A stretch of DNA of 64,000 nucleotides, taken from assembly GCA_947579665.1 (NCBI GenBank), contig CANPUZ010000077.1:124001-188000 (forward strand), in the 5' to 3' direction. The position numbers and the translations under genes were made by a program. Below the pieces are notes generated by a model. It was not told the DNA's origin. It saw only the letters and a program-made list of their open reading frames with translations, and did no database searches. Shown in pieces: positions 1-11,139 of the stretch (positions within the stretch are counted from its first letter, which is position 1; every line of letters begins with the position of its first letter). Origin of the DNA: Sympetrum striolatum (lineage: Eukaryota > Arthropoda > Insecta > Odonata > Libellulidae).

Positions 1-215
1 ATAATTTTTTAATGGTATACTTTGCTAGCAAGATGAGGAATGGAATCTTTCAATACATCTCCTTCCAAAAGAGGTTGGTTCGCAATGCAAAAAATTAGCA
101 TTTATACTATTGAAAGGTTAGATATGAGTAGAGACTTTTATGCTATGGCGAATCACAGGGATACCAAACCACTGATCTTAACAACATCTTACCTCCTGTC
201 GAAATTGAATAAAAT

Positions 216-744
216 CTACAGGAACTGGCTTTGTAAACTCCCATTTCTACAACTAATCAGAAAATCCAGTGATCTCTTCAATGGAACATAATTATTCGAT
301 TTGGAATTCTTAGTGTCTACTGTTGGTCGTAAATTGTCCTTACCCCACGAAACAACCAACACACTGTCGTAATTTATTAACCATTCAAGGACCTGGAGCA
401 TATTATGTACAGCTAGCAGCATAAAAAAGTTACCACCTTCGATGCAACCAGCATAACTCGAGAAGGGCGAGTCTTTCAGATTCTCTGTTTTGAGCGCGCT
501 TTTCGTCTTCCTCTTTATGCCTGGCACGTTTTGAAGGCTTTTGTGACGATATATATTTTATAAATAATTGCTGAAAGTCATTGCTTTTGCTGCGGTAGAA
601 GCAGTATTGTATTATGAAAGTATTAAATTCGTATTTCGTTAAATCGGCTTGAATCTCAAGCGTAATTCGCTCTTCTTCATAAAATATTGGACATGAATTA
701 CTTTGGCTGCTCATATCTCCTCCTAACATAAAATATTCCATCAA
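216..744 (-). other. Unassigned overlapping reading frames
   Basis: Two overlapping minus-strand frames (744-430, 104 codons; 527-216, 103 codons) occupy this stretch. The first has a lysine/glutamate/arginine-rich stretch near its C-terminus; the second is rich in hydrophobic and serine residues. I recognise no domain in either. They could be one decayed gene with a frameshift near 500, an exon, or chance open frames in AT-rich DNA. No intron signals or repeat homology elsewhere in the window support any choice. Existence as a gene is doubtful. Confidence 0.15.
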
Positions 745-2054
745 TGCAGATTTAGAATGAAATTGGTTATTTCAGTTAATGCTCCACATGCCCGCAGGAT
801 GATCGTTTTCGTAAAGATTATGATACGATAATTAAGAGAATATGAACTACTGTAAATTAGGTCAACGGAAGAAGGGGAAATTAAAAAAATGTAATAAGAA
901 TAAAAATGGGGTAATAATGAAACAATACCTGCTATTAAAAATAATGATATGTGATAGTGGAATTCAAATAGGAAATAAAATGCTAGTTTTCATTGAAAAC
1001 GAATTTGTGAAAGTCGCCACGTTGTTTGGACGCCATTTACATTTGCAGGGAATTTTGATTTAAATAATTTAAATAGTAGCACACTTTATACTTTATGTGA
1101 GATGATATCAGTATAGGCCATCTGTCCTCGCTATAATCTCACAATAATCTTTTCGCCATCGGGCTGCGAAAATCATTATCGTTGAGAATAGGGTCATGTT
1201 GTCGCGTATTTTGTCATGTAAATCACAGCTAAGGAATATATCAAATAATTATTGTCTATACAGAGTTATATTCTTGAAGGATACTCAGCCGAGGGCTCCG
1301 GTCGTTTAGGACTTACTGCTATCGAACCTGTAGTCTTTTAACAAACCGCTTTATATTGTATGTGCGAACATTTCTTTTGAATAATTAAATCAGAAGGACT
1401 AGTCGCGCAGAGTCGAGTCAAGCACCAAAAGAATTGAATAATATACTTCTAATTATTTAATTCCTTTCATTTACACCTTCTCCGTAATAAATGTTTGAAT
1501 GCTAAAACGATTAATAATTTCAACATTGGAAAAAGGTATGAGCCAACAATTTTAGACATAACAACTCCATTTTTAAAATATACACGTAATGCACTCATGC
1601 ATGAATAATAAATTTAAATCTGCTACTACGGATTTCAGCGGTCAGTCCCCTTTGGTGCTATTTCTGCTCTCCTTGTTTTCGTCTACATAACGGTATATGA
1701 GTGCCATTCATACCGGCCTTCTCGACGAAACAAAGGTAGCTTCTCCGTGGGGGTGAGAGAGGAAAGAAAAAGGGTCTTCCATGCAGTGGTGACAGGATAC
1801 GTTTTCAGTCCGACTAAATTTCGACGCATCTTTTAGGGTATTTGTGTGAGATAGAAAATTGCTTGAAAATGCCATTCTTAGATGTGGACGGAAATATAAT
1901 GAAAAGTTCGTCAATGAAGAAATATGAATGGTGTTACAGTTAATTACTTATATATTTTTTACATAAAGCATGGAGACGATGATAGGAAAATAAACAATGG
2001 GGATATGGAAAATTTTATGCTTACTAAGAAGAGAATGCTGATTCTCTTCAACAC
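745..2054. other. Intergenic DNA, nothing recognised
   Basis: This is AT-rich sequence with no convincing coding stretch, RNA gene or repeat shared with the rest of the window. Short open frames at 842-1063 and 1914-1708 have no recognisable motif. It forms the left flank of the Harbinger element. Confidence 0.4.
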
Positions 2055-2057
2055 TAA

Positions 2058-2111
2058 GGCCCCTTTCAGACGGGACGACTTTTCGCCGGCCGCCGTCCAC
2101 GGCACGGCGCC
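2058..2111 (+). repeat. Harbinger left terminal inverted repeat
   Basis: A 54-bp G+C-rich repeat containing the palindromic core CGCCGGCCGCCG. Its reverse complement lies at 5175-5228 with two differences. TAA precedes it at 2055-2057. Confidence 0.93.
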
Positions 2112-2418
2112 GAGCTTTCAAATAACCATGGGTGTTAATGGATGTCTTCAAACGATACGAAGCGCGCCGTCGACGGCTCGACGCCGTCTACGGCCGCTGT
2201 GGTCGCCACGGCGCCCATTTCAATCCGACACGGCGGTGCGCCGTCTACGGCATAAAATACACTGTGCTACATTGACTTGTTCAGACGCGACGACTTCTGC
2301 CGTCCGCCGTGCAGTCCCTGCAGAATTCACAGTAGCGTAGACAGCGAGACATTACGGACAGGAATAGTTGATCTTGGTTTTTTAAATTTTTTTATATTTG
2401 ATCTCGTGTTTTTGGACA

Positions 2419-2831
2419 ATGGGAGACATTGAAGTGGATGCTGAACTGCTCATTACTCTAGTAGCTAATAGACCCGTGCTGTGGGACAAAAGCCTGGAAG
2501 AATACAAGTCAAGAACCGAAAATACAGCAGCATGGAGGGAAGTTTTCAATGAACTGGACTCTGGATTCAAGGCTATGAGTACTGAAGAAATGAACAAGTA
2601 TGGTTAGTTATTTTTATTTTTATATAGTCCATGCAGGAATTAATTTCCACACGAGCATACATTATTTTCATACATAGCATTATACAAAGTCGTTATTGGT
2701 ATCCCATCACATTACTTCAGGATGACTGAATCAAATATAGCCTGATAACTTTAAAGAAAATACAACAATATTTACATCGTGTTATATCATTACATAACAT
2801 AATTGAATAATAAAATAATACCATTATAATG

Positions 2832-2902
<71 letters not shown>

Positions 2903-4612
2903 TTGACATAGACTAAATATCTGATATCATTTAGAACTACATGTTCCACTGCCAATTTAGTGACCCTTCTTGTGTAATAAAGAAGACTGCAAAAGCATTT
3001 CGGATGTCATTAGGTGCCTTGTTACCACGTTCACCTTCCATTTTAGGAATATTGTCTATACCTACTATCGTGAGTGTGTCTTCAAAGTTAAAGCCATCCC
3101 TTTCTCTCACAAAATTATGGAGAACGCAGCATGCTTGTACTATTTTTATAGATAGTTCCACTGAGACGTTAAGAGGTCTGTGGAATATTCGCCATTTATT
3201 GGACAAGAGTCCAAAACCACATTCAACATACCTTCTGGCCCTGCTCAATCGGTAGTTGAATATGCGTTTCTTTTTATCCAATATTTTCCCTGAATAGGGA
3301 CGCATAAGATGATGGTGAAGACCGAACCCTTCGTCTCCTATAAACACGTAAGGAATTCTTTGTTCTCCCAATGTCGACAGAGGCGCTGGTTTTGGAATGG
3401 GTAGTTCCCCGTTAATTATGCCTTTCCAAAGCCGAGTTTCTTTAAAGATTTTTGAATCGCAGTCTTTGCCATAAGCACCAATATCTACAAAAATGAAGCG
3501 ATATTTACTATCCACCACAGCAAGTAGCAAAATTGAAAAGAAATCTTTGTAGTTGTAAAACAAAGAACCAGTATGTTCTGGTTTTATCAATCGAATATGT
3601 TTTCCGTCTACTGCCCCTATGCAATGGGGAAACTGAGTTTTATTTAGAAATCCACGGGCAACAGAGTTCAGTTTTTCCTCTGTTAATGAAGGAATACACT
3701 CCTGACACATATTGTCCCATATTGCACCGCAAACTTCAAGAACGATATCAGAGATGGCAGACACTCCCAATCGGTAAGCGTAGTGGAGATCCGTGAAAGT
3801 GCAAGATACCTAAAAAAATAAATTTGAAGAGCATTAAAAACACGGTTAATGAGAAAAACACAACACACGGACACAAACATTCGTGCACATGCGTACTCAT
3901 TCATTGATATGCAATGAAAAATGTTAAACACAAAAATAAATTGCTGTTTTCTCTTTTAGGCAAAGCTGTGATTTCAAAATGGACCAATATCCGGGACCGA
4001 CAGATAAATTATTTAAAAAGGCTGTCAGAAGGTAAAAAGACTGGGTCACAAGCGAAGTCGATAAAGAAATATATTTATAGTGATCAGTTGGGATTTTTAA
4101 CCAAGAACACGATAACCAGAGAGACTGTAAGCAGTCTCGATGGCGAAGAAGTTGCTGATGAAGAAGAGACGGCTATCCGCGAGAATTCTGGAAATGAAAA
4201 CGAAGGCAAAACATTTCGCCAACCTCCATCCCCTGCGTCTTTACGGAAAAGAAAAAGAGGCCAATCGGGAATAACTGATGTCGAAATGTCGATTCTAAAT
4301 TAACTACAGGAGCCTGAAGATAGACATTTGAGCTTTTTTAAGGGCATTTTACCTAGCCTGCATGGACTCAACGAAATAGAAACAATTCAATTCCAAGTTG
4401 AGGTTTTGACAATTATACAAAAGTTACAGCAGTCCAGAGCACCACCCATGAGTACCTCTTTGTCTTGTATGCAACACAACCCATCTGTTCCTATCCAACC
4501 CACCCATGTTTCTTCTCCTGTATCAGCAGCATCACAAAATTCTACGCCGTCTCACCAGTCTACAGATTCTGCGGGGGACGAGGTAGTGCTTAGGGATTTA
4601 TCAAGATACTAA
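2419..4612 (+). pseudogene. Harbinger MADF/Myb-like DNA-binding protein, one in-frame stop
   Basis: I read two exons, 2419-2602 and 3960-4612, joined by an intron with GT at 2603 and a pyrimidine-rich acceptor ending in AG at 3959. The join restores a glycine codon and completes a MADF domain: exon 1 gives the WDKSLEEYKSRTENTAAW region and exon 2 the KAVISKWTNIRDRQINYLK region. In Harbinger elements this second protein binds the transposon ends and helps import the nuclease into the nucleus. A lysine/arginine stretch (RKRKRG) after an acidic linker could be a nuclear localisation signal. The frame is broken by a single TAA at 4301-4303; the same frame continues to 4612 with a helix-rich and serine/proline-rich tail, so one substitution separates this copy from a full protein of about 278 residues. 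Confidence 0.88.
2837..2902. repeat. (TA)n microsatellite in the MADF intron
   Basis: An almost uninterrupted TA dinucleotide run lies in the intron of the plus-strand MADF gene, just beyond the 3' end of the minus-strand nuclease gene. Length is likely variable between alleles. Confidence 0.95.
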
Positions 4613-5046
4613 GTGTTAATATTGTACATTCTAATTGCAATAATATATGTAACCCATGCAGCTGCATTATTTTTATAAACAACTAAAATCATTAAAAGTT
4701 TTAATTTCTAAATTTATCTTTTTTTGCAAAATTTCAAGGACCAAGTCAAGTACTGAGATAATAGAAGATCTTACCTTAAACATACAGCAAGCCTCTCTGT
4801 TGGTGAGATGGCATCTCTCATCTTGCTATTCTGTTTGAGGAGTAGTGGGCTCAGTCGATTGAGGAGCTCATCAAAACTGGCGATTGACATCCTAAAGTAG
4901 TTAAAAAACTTTCTCTCGTCATGCCTTAAATCATGATACAAAGTGACGAAAGCACCGGTAATAGGTCTCTGCATAATTAAAGGATGAATCCACTTCCTGG
5001 CACGAAGCACTTCTTTTTCTTTAGGTAAAGGTAATACAAGTAACAT
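2937..5046 (-). pseudogene. Harbinger nuclease (HARBI1-like DDE_Tnp_4), one frameshift
   Basis: Exon 1 runs 5046-4775 and has the N-terminal helices of Harbinger nucleases (MRDAISPTERLAVCLR). A GT donor follows at 4774-4773. The acceptor AG is at 3811-3810 and exon 2 begins at 3809 with a YLA motif. About three codons in, near 3800, the frame slips; the other frame then reads TFTDLHYAYRLGVS and stays open to 2937. The DDE nuclease domain is otherwise complete: the first Asp in AVDGKHIR, the second in the DIGAYGKDCDSKIF block, and the Glu in RRYVECGFG, followed by the usual LHNFV segment. The enzyme would cut and rejoin the element ends together with the MADF protein. A 1-bp insertion or 2-bp deletion at the slip is the only obvious lesion. 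Confidence 0.88.
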
Positions 5047-5110
5047 AATTTCTCGCGCCTATCCATGATGACGACTCAAGAACTACTGAACAGGGATCGC
5101 TGATTCGTAG

Positions 5111-5153
5111 CGTGGACGGTGGCCGGCGAAAAGTCGTCCCGTCTGAAAGCGCC
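5111..5153 (-). repeat. Inner (second) copy of the Harbinger end
   Basis: A second copy of the terminal motif, ending CCGTCTGAAAGCGCC and followed by TTA, sits 21 bp inside the true right end (5175-5228) in the same orientation. A weaker inner copy lies at 2277-2314 on the left. They may be extra transposase-binding sites or an older terminus. Confidence 0.8.
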
Positions 5154-5174
5154 TTAAAAACTCTAAAAAGGCAT

Positions 5175-5228
5175 GGCGCCGTGCCGTGGACGGCGGCCGG
5201 CGAAAAGTCGTACCGTCTGAAAGCGGCC
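5175..5228 (-). repeat. Harbinger right terminal inverted repeat
   Basis: Partner of 2058-2111. The target duplication TAA follows at 5229-5231. Confidence 0.93.
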
Positions 5229-5231
5229 TAA

Positions 5232-8200
5232 GGCAATACATCTAAAAATGTAAAGATAATTTGGTAAACAGGCTCAGAAGTGATGTGCACAGATCCTGGG
5301 ATGTAGGCTGTTTATAAGATTGAGAAAATGGTTCAATTACATGATTGAGAAAACGATGTAAGCCATTTTAAGAGAAAATAATGCAGGTTAGAAGGTGACC
5401 GGAAAAATATTTTTTCAATGGTTCAGCCAGAGAGAATGTAAATGAGATCAACCATTCGAAAAAGTTCCGATTTTTGTGGCAGTGTTCAAGTTTCATTTTC
5501 CTTACCTACTGCATTTGGTGTTATGTGAACTTACTTCTAAATCGTTCATTTACATCCAAAATTCATAAACCATTAAAAATAGACCTATCATAGTCGAAAT
5601 TATTTATTATCACTGTAAATTTATTTTGCTTCGAAAATTAGTAGGATATAATCACGTAGGCATATAAAAATATGCATACAATTTGCATACATTCATGCAT
5701 ATGATTAGAGCTTCCGCCAGTTAATCATAAATGCCGAGGAATTCACACATTTAAATTTCTGCACCTTCAAGATATCGTAAATGTCTTCCTTATCTTTAAA
5801 CCAAAAACTTTTTAGGAAGAATAGGCGAGGCCCATGAAACCAGCATTAATATTCAGCAGTAATAGATTCTCCTGACAATAAGAAATATTTCCCCAGAAGG
5901 GAAGCTTTACCCATCATATTTAAGAGTAATTATGGGTAATAAGTATGAGATGTCAGTATTTCTAGTGCTGTATCTGATAATGGCTGATGGACTTAACTGG
6001 CCTCTCATTAAAAAAAGGAAAGGGAAAATACGAAGCCTAAATTCTAATTATTAAACGGCTGTTACCGATGTAAGGGCAACTCAAATTGATTACGCCTGAT
6101 TTAGTAGTTTTACTAAATGTAATTTCCGTAAAAATATAGTCATTGCTCAACGACTATAAGAAATGGCGGAAATAACTAAGGACAAAGATTCAAAATTTCT
6201 TATATAACACTATTTCACAAAGTAACGGCTTCTTCAATCAATTTGACTATAAGGAAATTATTCAGAGAACTTGAACCAAAGAAAGCTGCATCCATTGCGA
6301 AGGAAATTGATTACAATCATCGGGAAGGGGTAATCTGAAGATTATTGATATTCTGGGCAGGCAGACGTTTAGAACTAGTTCCCCTTAATGGATAAAAGAA
6401 AGTTTAACTAAATATTGTGACCGGGTGTAATCGTTAAAATTCCGTAAGCTACGCGTATAATGTTATCATTGAGAATCTTCAAGGGATCTGAGAAGAGCAC
6501 ACAAACACTGGGAATGGTCTCCCAGACTACCCATGTCTCGGACCGTCTCTGCTTTCAGCAGTAGAATTAAACATATATTAACCATAGAAAGATCACTCCC
6601 GTAGAAACTTAAGCTTTGTAAAATGCCAATTCCAATATTACGTTCTCAATATTTACATTCAACTTTTCAGGCCTTTTTCGCTATTTCTTCTAACCAATGT
6701 TTTTCATAAACCTTTGGGACATCCTTACAAATCAATCAACAACAAAACGGGAAAATTTAAGAGATAGCTATTTGCGTAAACTAGCGTTCCTTTGGTTCTT
6801 TTTTATTACTATCATTGGATGTATAGGGTTTTCAATTCTTTTATTCCATTAAAAGATAGACACAGTTATTAGTTTCGTAGATTTTAAGAACCTTTAAAAT
6901 TAATATAAAAAACACCAAAAGCAAGTGAATATATTTTTTCTCTCAGTGTTGATGATAGCCAAAACGTTAAACTCATCTTGATTCACTTATAAAATTTGCT
7001 AGTATATCTCACCTGGTTTATAAAATAAAAAATAAGGATGTCATTTAAATACGTATTTAAACTCAATTATAATCGTCATTACTGTAACACACACGCAATA
7101 ACTTGCCCATTCTGTGTCGAGTACTAAAAACTCATACCTCTAGCCAAGTCTTAGGTTTGGTTAGACCTCGATTAACCCATTGTCATGCAAAAGTAACAGA
7201 TCTACGGATAGCGGTCTTATCATTTTCCATAACTGATAATTAAAAGATGGTTTTCTTAAAATACTGAGAACTTTGAAATAAACAAATTGTAATACTCTTC
7301 GGAGGTGATTCGTTGATCAATAAATAGCTAAAAATACGAGAGGAGTAACTTTTGAGAAATAAAATTTCGAGAATTTTACCAAAAGGACGTCTACCGCTGG
7401 CCATTTACTACAGTATTTACTGGAAGCCATTACTTTGAAACGATAAGGAATCCATGGATCCAATTTTTAGGACAGTGGTTTCATCAAGCTATTTATTATT
7501 ATTTTCATTTAATCCACATCAGATAAACAGTGAGATCTCGTAAGTTTTAGGCCGAAGAACATACAATATTTCTAATCTGTTGCTCTGCAGTCCCACTTTA
7601 TGAGAGATTTATTTCTTCGAGTCATTCTTCTAATTGCGAGCTAAAAATTAAACATATATCAGAGAAGGCTAGCGAACACATTATTTTAGATAACATCAAA
7701 ATGAATCAAGCAAATTGCAACCCAAATACTCTTCTCCCAACGTGAAAGTTTTTCCTTTCCATTCCCGTTTGGCAACAAAAGGATTATCTTGCCCTTCTCC
7801 CCCACCTATTTCGTTTTGTCCTGTTTAACAGTTTTCCCGGTATTCTACCCTTTCAAGGGCAGGTAACATTTTTGTTCCCTTCTTTTCTCCAGGCACATGC
7901 TATATGGAGGATCGCGTATTTATGTAAATGTTGAAGATAGTGATAGTAAGCGTCGAAGCTAATTGTGTGAATTTTTCTACAGTGTTGTTATAAGGATAAT
8001 TTAATTTTACAAATTAATGGATTATACAATCTATAGTAGTCACGAGAGTAAGGGGAAATGGTAATCTAGAAAAGAATATTCGTTATTTAAATCAATCGAA
8101 TGAGCTTTAACTTTGAGGAACTCCATAGGTAACTAAACACAAAGAAATAAATAATTTTGTCAAAGTTATACGACTTTCTGTGTGGAAGTTTTGGCACTTT

Positions 8201-8326
8201 TATTTCCTTGTGTTTATTCCTTACTTATTTCTCTTGATAATAGAACGATTTTCAATTGGGAAAGTTAAACGAAAGTTTTCTAAAAGCAATCAAATTACGA
8301 TGATCTACTGAATCATGCACATATCT
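5232..8326. other. 3.1 kb AT-rich intergenic DNA, nothing recognised
   Basis: No open frame of note, transposon motif, tRNA-like box or internal repeat could be identified in this stretch on either strand. Old decayed repeats cannot be excluded by eye. Confidence 0.4.
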
Positions 8327-9058
8327 TATATATTAAAATTCAGCCTGCGTATGTTTGTGCCCGCAAAACTCGAAAACCACTCGGTCGATTGACTTGAATT
8401 TTTTACAGAACATTGCATTCAAATATATATATATATACGAAAGTGTTTATATTGTAAAAAATGGTGACACTTCGTCCTTGCTTCGATCCCAGACGAGTCA
8501 AAGCATTTCCGTGAGAAATGCACGTAAAGTTCATTTTTGTCTCTGCATGCTTCATTTCTTTTGCAAAATTAAATTAAAAATAATAGTCATACAAGATTGA
8601 GACAAGAACCAATAGCAGAGTAAATGAATAGAAAACCTTATTTTGGTCGTTTATTGTTGTTTCCGAATTGAATTTTTGAGATATTTTACGGAATACACGA
8701 AAAGTTTTGTGAGTATAAACAGCCGGTCCCCCTGACGACAAATGCCATTTTTGAATCCGAGATCCTGCTTTTTGGCCTATTTGAAATTAGGAAGAAGAGA
8801 AAAGTTGCTGGTTTCGTTCACATTGATGAGCATAATCAATCGTTGGAAGTGATTTATACGATCGATTTTCGAAAAACGAAATGTGAGTTAATTTGATACC
8901 GAATGTTGTATTCAGTTAAATTCATTTGTATTGTTTTGGAAATGATTTAATAATCTGTTATCGAAAATTAAAGTGAGAGTGACTTTGAATGCTGCATTCA
9001 ATTCGATTCATTTCTTTAGTTATCTTCCAGTTGATCGTCGTCAAATTAAATAGTACGC
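8327..9058 (+). repeat. Dispersed repeat family A, copy 1
   Basis: This copy starts with a TATATATTAAAATTCAGCC-type end. It contains the B-box-like TTCGATCCCAGACGAG, the small palindrome GCATTTCCGTGAGAAATGC, a GAGACAAGAACCAA block, and the block GGTCCCCCTGACGACAAATG. Matching copies occur at 13.7-14.15, 20.06-20.5, 22.36, 45.67, 48.1, 48.7 and 50.3 kb. It has no coding capacity. A non-autonomous DNA element or Helitron relative is possible, but I cannot assign a class. Confidence 0.75.
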
Positions 9059-9609
9059 GTTAACACATCAAATGTTGCGGCAGATAATGGATAGTAGTAA
9101 ATGATCATTATATAAATAACGAAAATTCTCCATCCAAACGCGAGAGCCGAGCTAGCGTAACGTACCATGTTCTCCATCTTTCTTTTCTCTCCCTCCCTTT
9201 TCGAGAGAAAGGTTCGCCGGCCCGAATTTTGGACTTAGAATTTCTTGGTGGGTCAGGGGTGGTAACTTTTTTTTGCTGTTAGCTGTACCATAAATTTTAA
9301 AAAAATTTGTATTGTTTATCTTTCGTCATATTCTGATGATATTTTCCTGAGTTTATTTCCCTCGCGCCTCTACTACTTCCAGGATTCCCAAAAATGTAAT
9401 TGCGATGAAGGATGAGATTTAAACATAAATGGATAAGATACACAAATACGTGCCTTAAAAAGTAAAAAAACTTATAATGTATAGTCTGTGCATTTCATGT
9501 TTCCGTCAAGGAGAAGTATTGAGTATCTCAGTTTTTTAAATTTCATTCCGGAGTAAAATCTATTTTCTATAATCTTTTGGAATGTTTTATTTATGTAATA
9601 TTATTATTA

Positions 9610-9690
9610 TTATTGGGGATCTTTATTAGGCGAGATTGAGACTAAAAAGACTCCTCTTCCATTTAACCTGTAGGTTAGATGGTCTTATCT
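9610..9690 (-). repeat. LINE-type 3' tail with (TAA/AAT)n
   Basis: On the minus strand the sequence reads through AGTCTCAATCTCGCC, then AATAAAGATC, and ends in an ATT-rich microsatellite. The same tail occurs at 32085-32156 (+) and 38585-38660 (-). This is the pattern of a non-LTR retrotransposon 3' end, here directly joined to the module array at 9.7-10.4 kb. Confidence 0.7.
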
Positions 9691-10420
9691 AAACTTTTTC
9701 CTAAAACCGAGTCTTAATACACACCTCTCTAAGCAAGAACTTCCTATCCTTTTGATAAGTTCATCAAAATAAATAATGAAAACCACCTCAATGTATTTTA
9801 AATGGGGGATATATTTACTGCCTGGGTTTGTACCTGGGTCTTTCTGGTAATACTTTCTATGCAGCACAACAGAAGATCACCACCTCTAACTATGAGTGTA
9901 AATTCAAGCAGAAATATTGAGTGGAATTGCCTGAAATGACATCCTACTTTTCCTTATGAGAGGAATTTTAATATGCTCTAGCATCAAACCCAGGAACAGT
10001 ACGGTCTTATTTAAATTTTTTTCTATAACCGATTCTTAACATACATATTCCAGCCAAGCAAGAACATCCTATAATTTCGATAAGTGCATCAAAATAAATA
10101 GTGAAAAACTACCTCAATGTATTTTAAATGACAGATTTTTGCATTATCCTAGAATGAACCCAGGATATTTTCTATAGAAGTCATTAATGTTTTTGATAGA
10201 TCATGACCATACATATAGGATCCTTGAGTTTTGATTCTCTACCTATCCGGGAAGTATTTTTTTTAATTCCAGAAAATCAAAGCAATGTATTTAAATGGAA
10301 AAAAACGGGACTTTGAGACCCTCTGGAATCGAACCCATGACACTGAGGTTCAAAATCGCAATTTTTCTGAAGGTTATACATTATGGCCATCGAAAAATGC
10401 TTCAAAGGTTAACTTGTACA
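9690..10420 (-). repeat. Diverged T-arm-like module array, order (b)-a-b-c-d
   Basis: Four modules plus a partial one match the 38.9-44.1 kb array in order and spacing. T-loop motif positions are about 9830 (a, degenerate), 9984 (b), 10155 (c) and 10329 (d), giving spacings of 154, 171 and 174 bp. The d module keeps a TCGAACCC core and the following ATGACACTGAGG. Divergence is much higher than within the 39-44 kb array, so this is an older copy. It lies immediately upstream, on the minus strand, of a LINE-like tail, as at the younger locus. Confidence 0.85.
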
Positions 10421-10450
10421 GTAATCTTCCATTTACATACTACATTTTAG

Positions 10451-10860
10451 ATGCAATCCTGTAAACAAATTTATCTTTCTCATTTCAACCACTCATTGCG
10501 TTATTGCGTGGATATTAATCTAATATACTTCCCTTGTCTATCAACTGTAAAACGATTTATTCTTTTATGCATTCCTTCAATTTTCAATTCCCTTTCCTCC
10601 AATATTCATTTCAATCCTTTCTTCTTATCTCCAAAATCCATCCAGAATATGGTTGCGAGAGTTTGATGTGGAAAAATACAATTTTCTATGATTTTTTTAT
10701 ATTGCTTATATTAATTCTATATTTTATTATATGTATACTTGGTTGAATTTTCACAATTGTATTGATATTTTGTTCTTTATTATTATTTTTAATCATCAAC
10801 AGTAATTGGCTCCATGCTGTATGTTCATGTTTGTTAATAAATAAATAAAATACAGACTAA
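10451..10860 (+). pseudogene. Decayed LINE reverse transcriptase C-terminus and 3' tail
   Basis: A short open frame has a stretch IPSIFNSLSSNIHFNP that resembles the conserved last segment of Jockey/CR1-type reverse transcriptases (a P-x-x-WNSLP-x-x-I-R block followed by a short helix). Downstream, at 10790-10855, the sequence has the look of a LINE 3' UTR ending in (AATA)n with overlapping AATAAA signals. Only the very end of the element is present. Chance resemblance is possible because no catalytic motif remains. Confidence 0.45.
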
Positions 10861-10889
10861 CGATTTTGTATCCCTTCAAGAAATGCATA

Positions 10890-11115
10890 AATTAATATCC
10901 TAATGTTGACCACAAACTTGAGTGTCTGACTGTAGGATTTTTAATAGACTGGCATTGAAGTCAGTACTATTTCGGGCGATGTCTTCAACCAATATATGTG
11001 ACTTAAATGTGATTTCAACCCATGCATAGAATTTCAAGCCTAACTTGAACCCAGGACCTTGGGGTTGGAGCACTAAAATGCCAGCCATTCCACCACTGAG
11101 CCATTGTTTGCCACA
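10890..11115 (-). repeat. tRNA-derived SINE
   Basis: On the minus strand, TGGCTCAGTGGTGGAATGG matches a Pol III A box and CCTGGGTTCAAGTTAGG a B box about 45 bp downstream, the layout of a tRNA-derived SINE head. A roughly 150-bp body follows. It does not fold as an intact tRNA: acceptor ends do not pair and the variable region is long. It is therefore a SINE rather than a tRNA gene. Confidence 0.65.
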
Positions 11116-11139
11116 TTTCATATCTCTTGAGATAGTTTT

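Larger units (their letters stand above)
2058..5228. mobile_element. PIF/Harbinger DNA transposon, 3.17 kb, near-complete
   Basis: The element is bounded by 54-bp terminal inverted repeats (2058-2111 and 5175-5228, 52 of 54 positions matching; ends read GGCCSCTTTCAGACGGKACG) and flanked by the 3-bp direct repeat TAA (2055-2057, 5229-5231), the TWA target typical of Harbinger. Inside are two convergent genes in the standard layout: a MADF-domain gene on the plus strand and a DDE nuclease on the minus strand, the nuclease's second exon lying inside the MADF intron. Each gene has one visible lesion, so the copy is young but probably dead. Both ends also carry an extra, inner copy of the terminal motif (2277-2314 and 5111-5153). 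Confidence 0.95.

Noticed and set aside
1924..2340. 138-codon plus-strand frame at the Harbinger left end
   Set aside because: Mostly translation of G+C-rich terminal and subterminal repeats; no domain.
3533..3796. Plus-strand frames over the Harbinger nuclease
   Set aside because: Antisense shadows of a clearly conserved minus-strand DDE domain.
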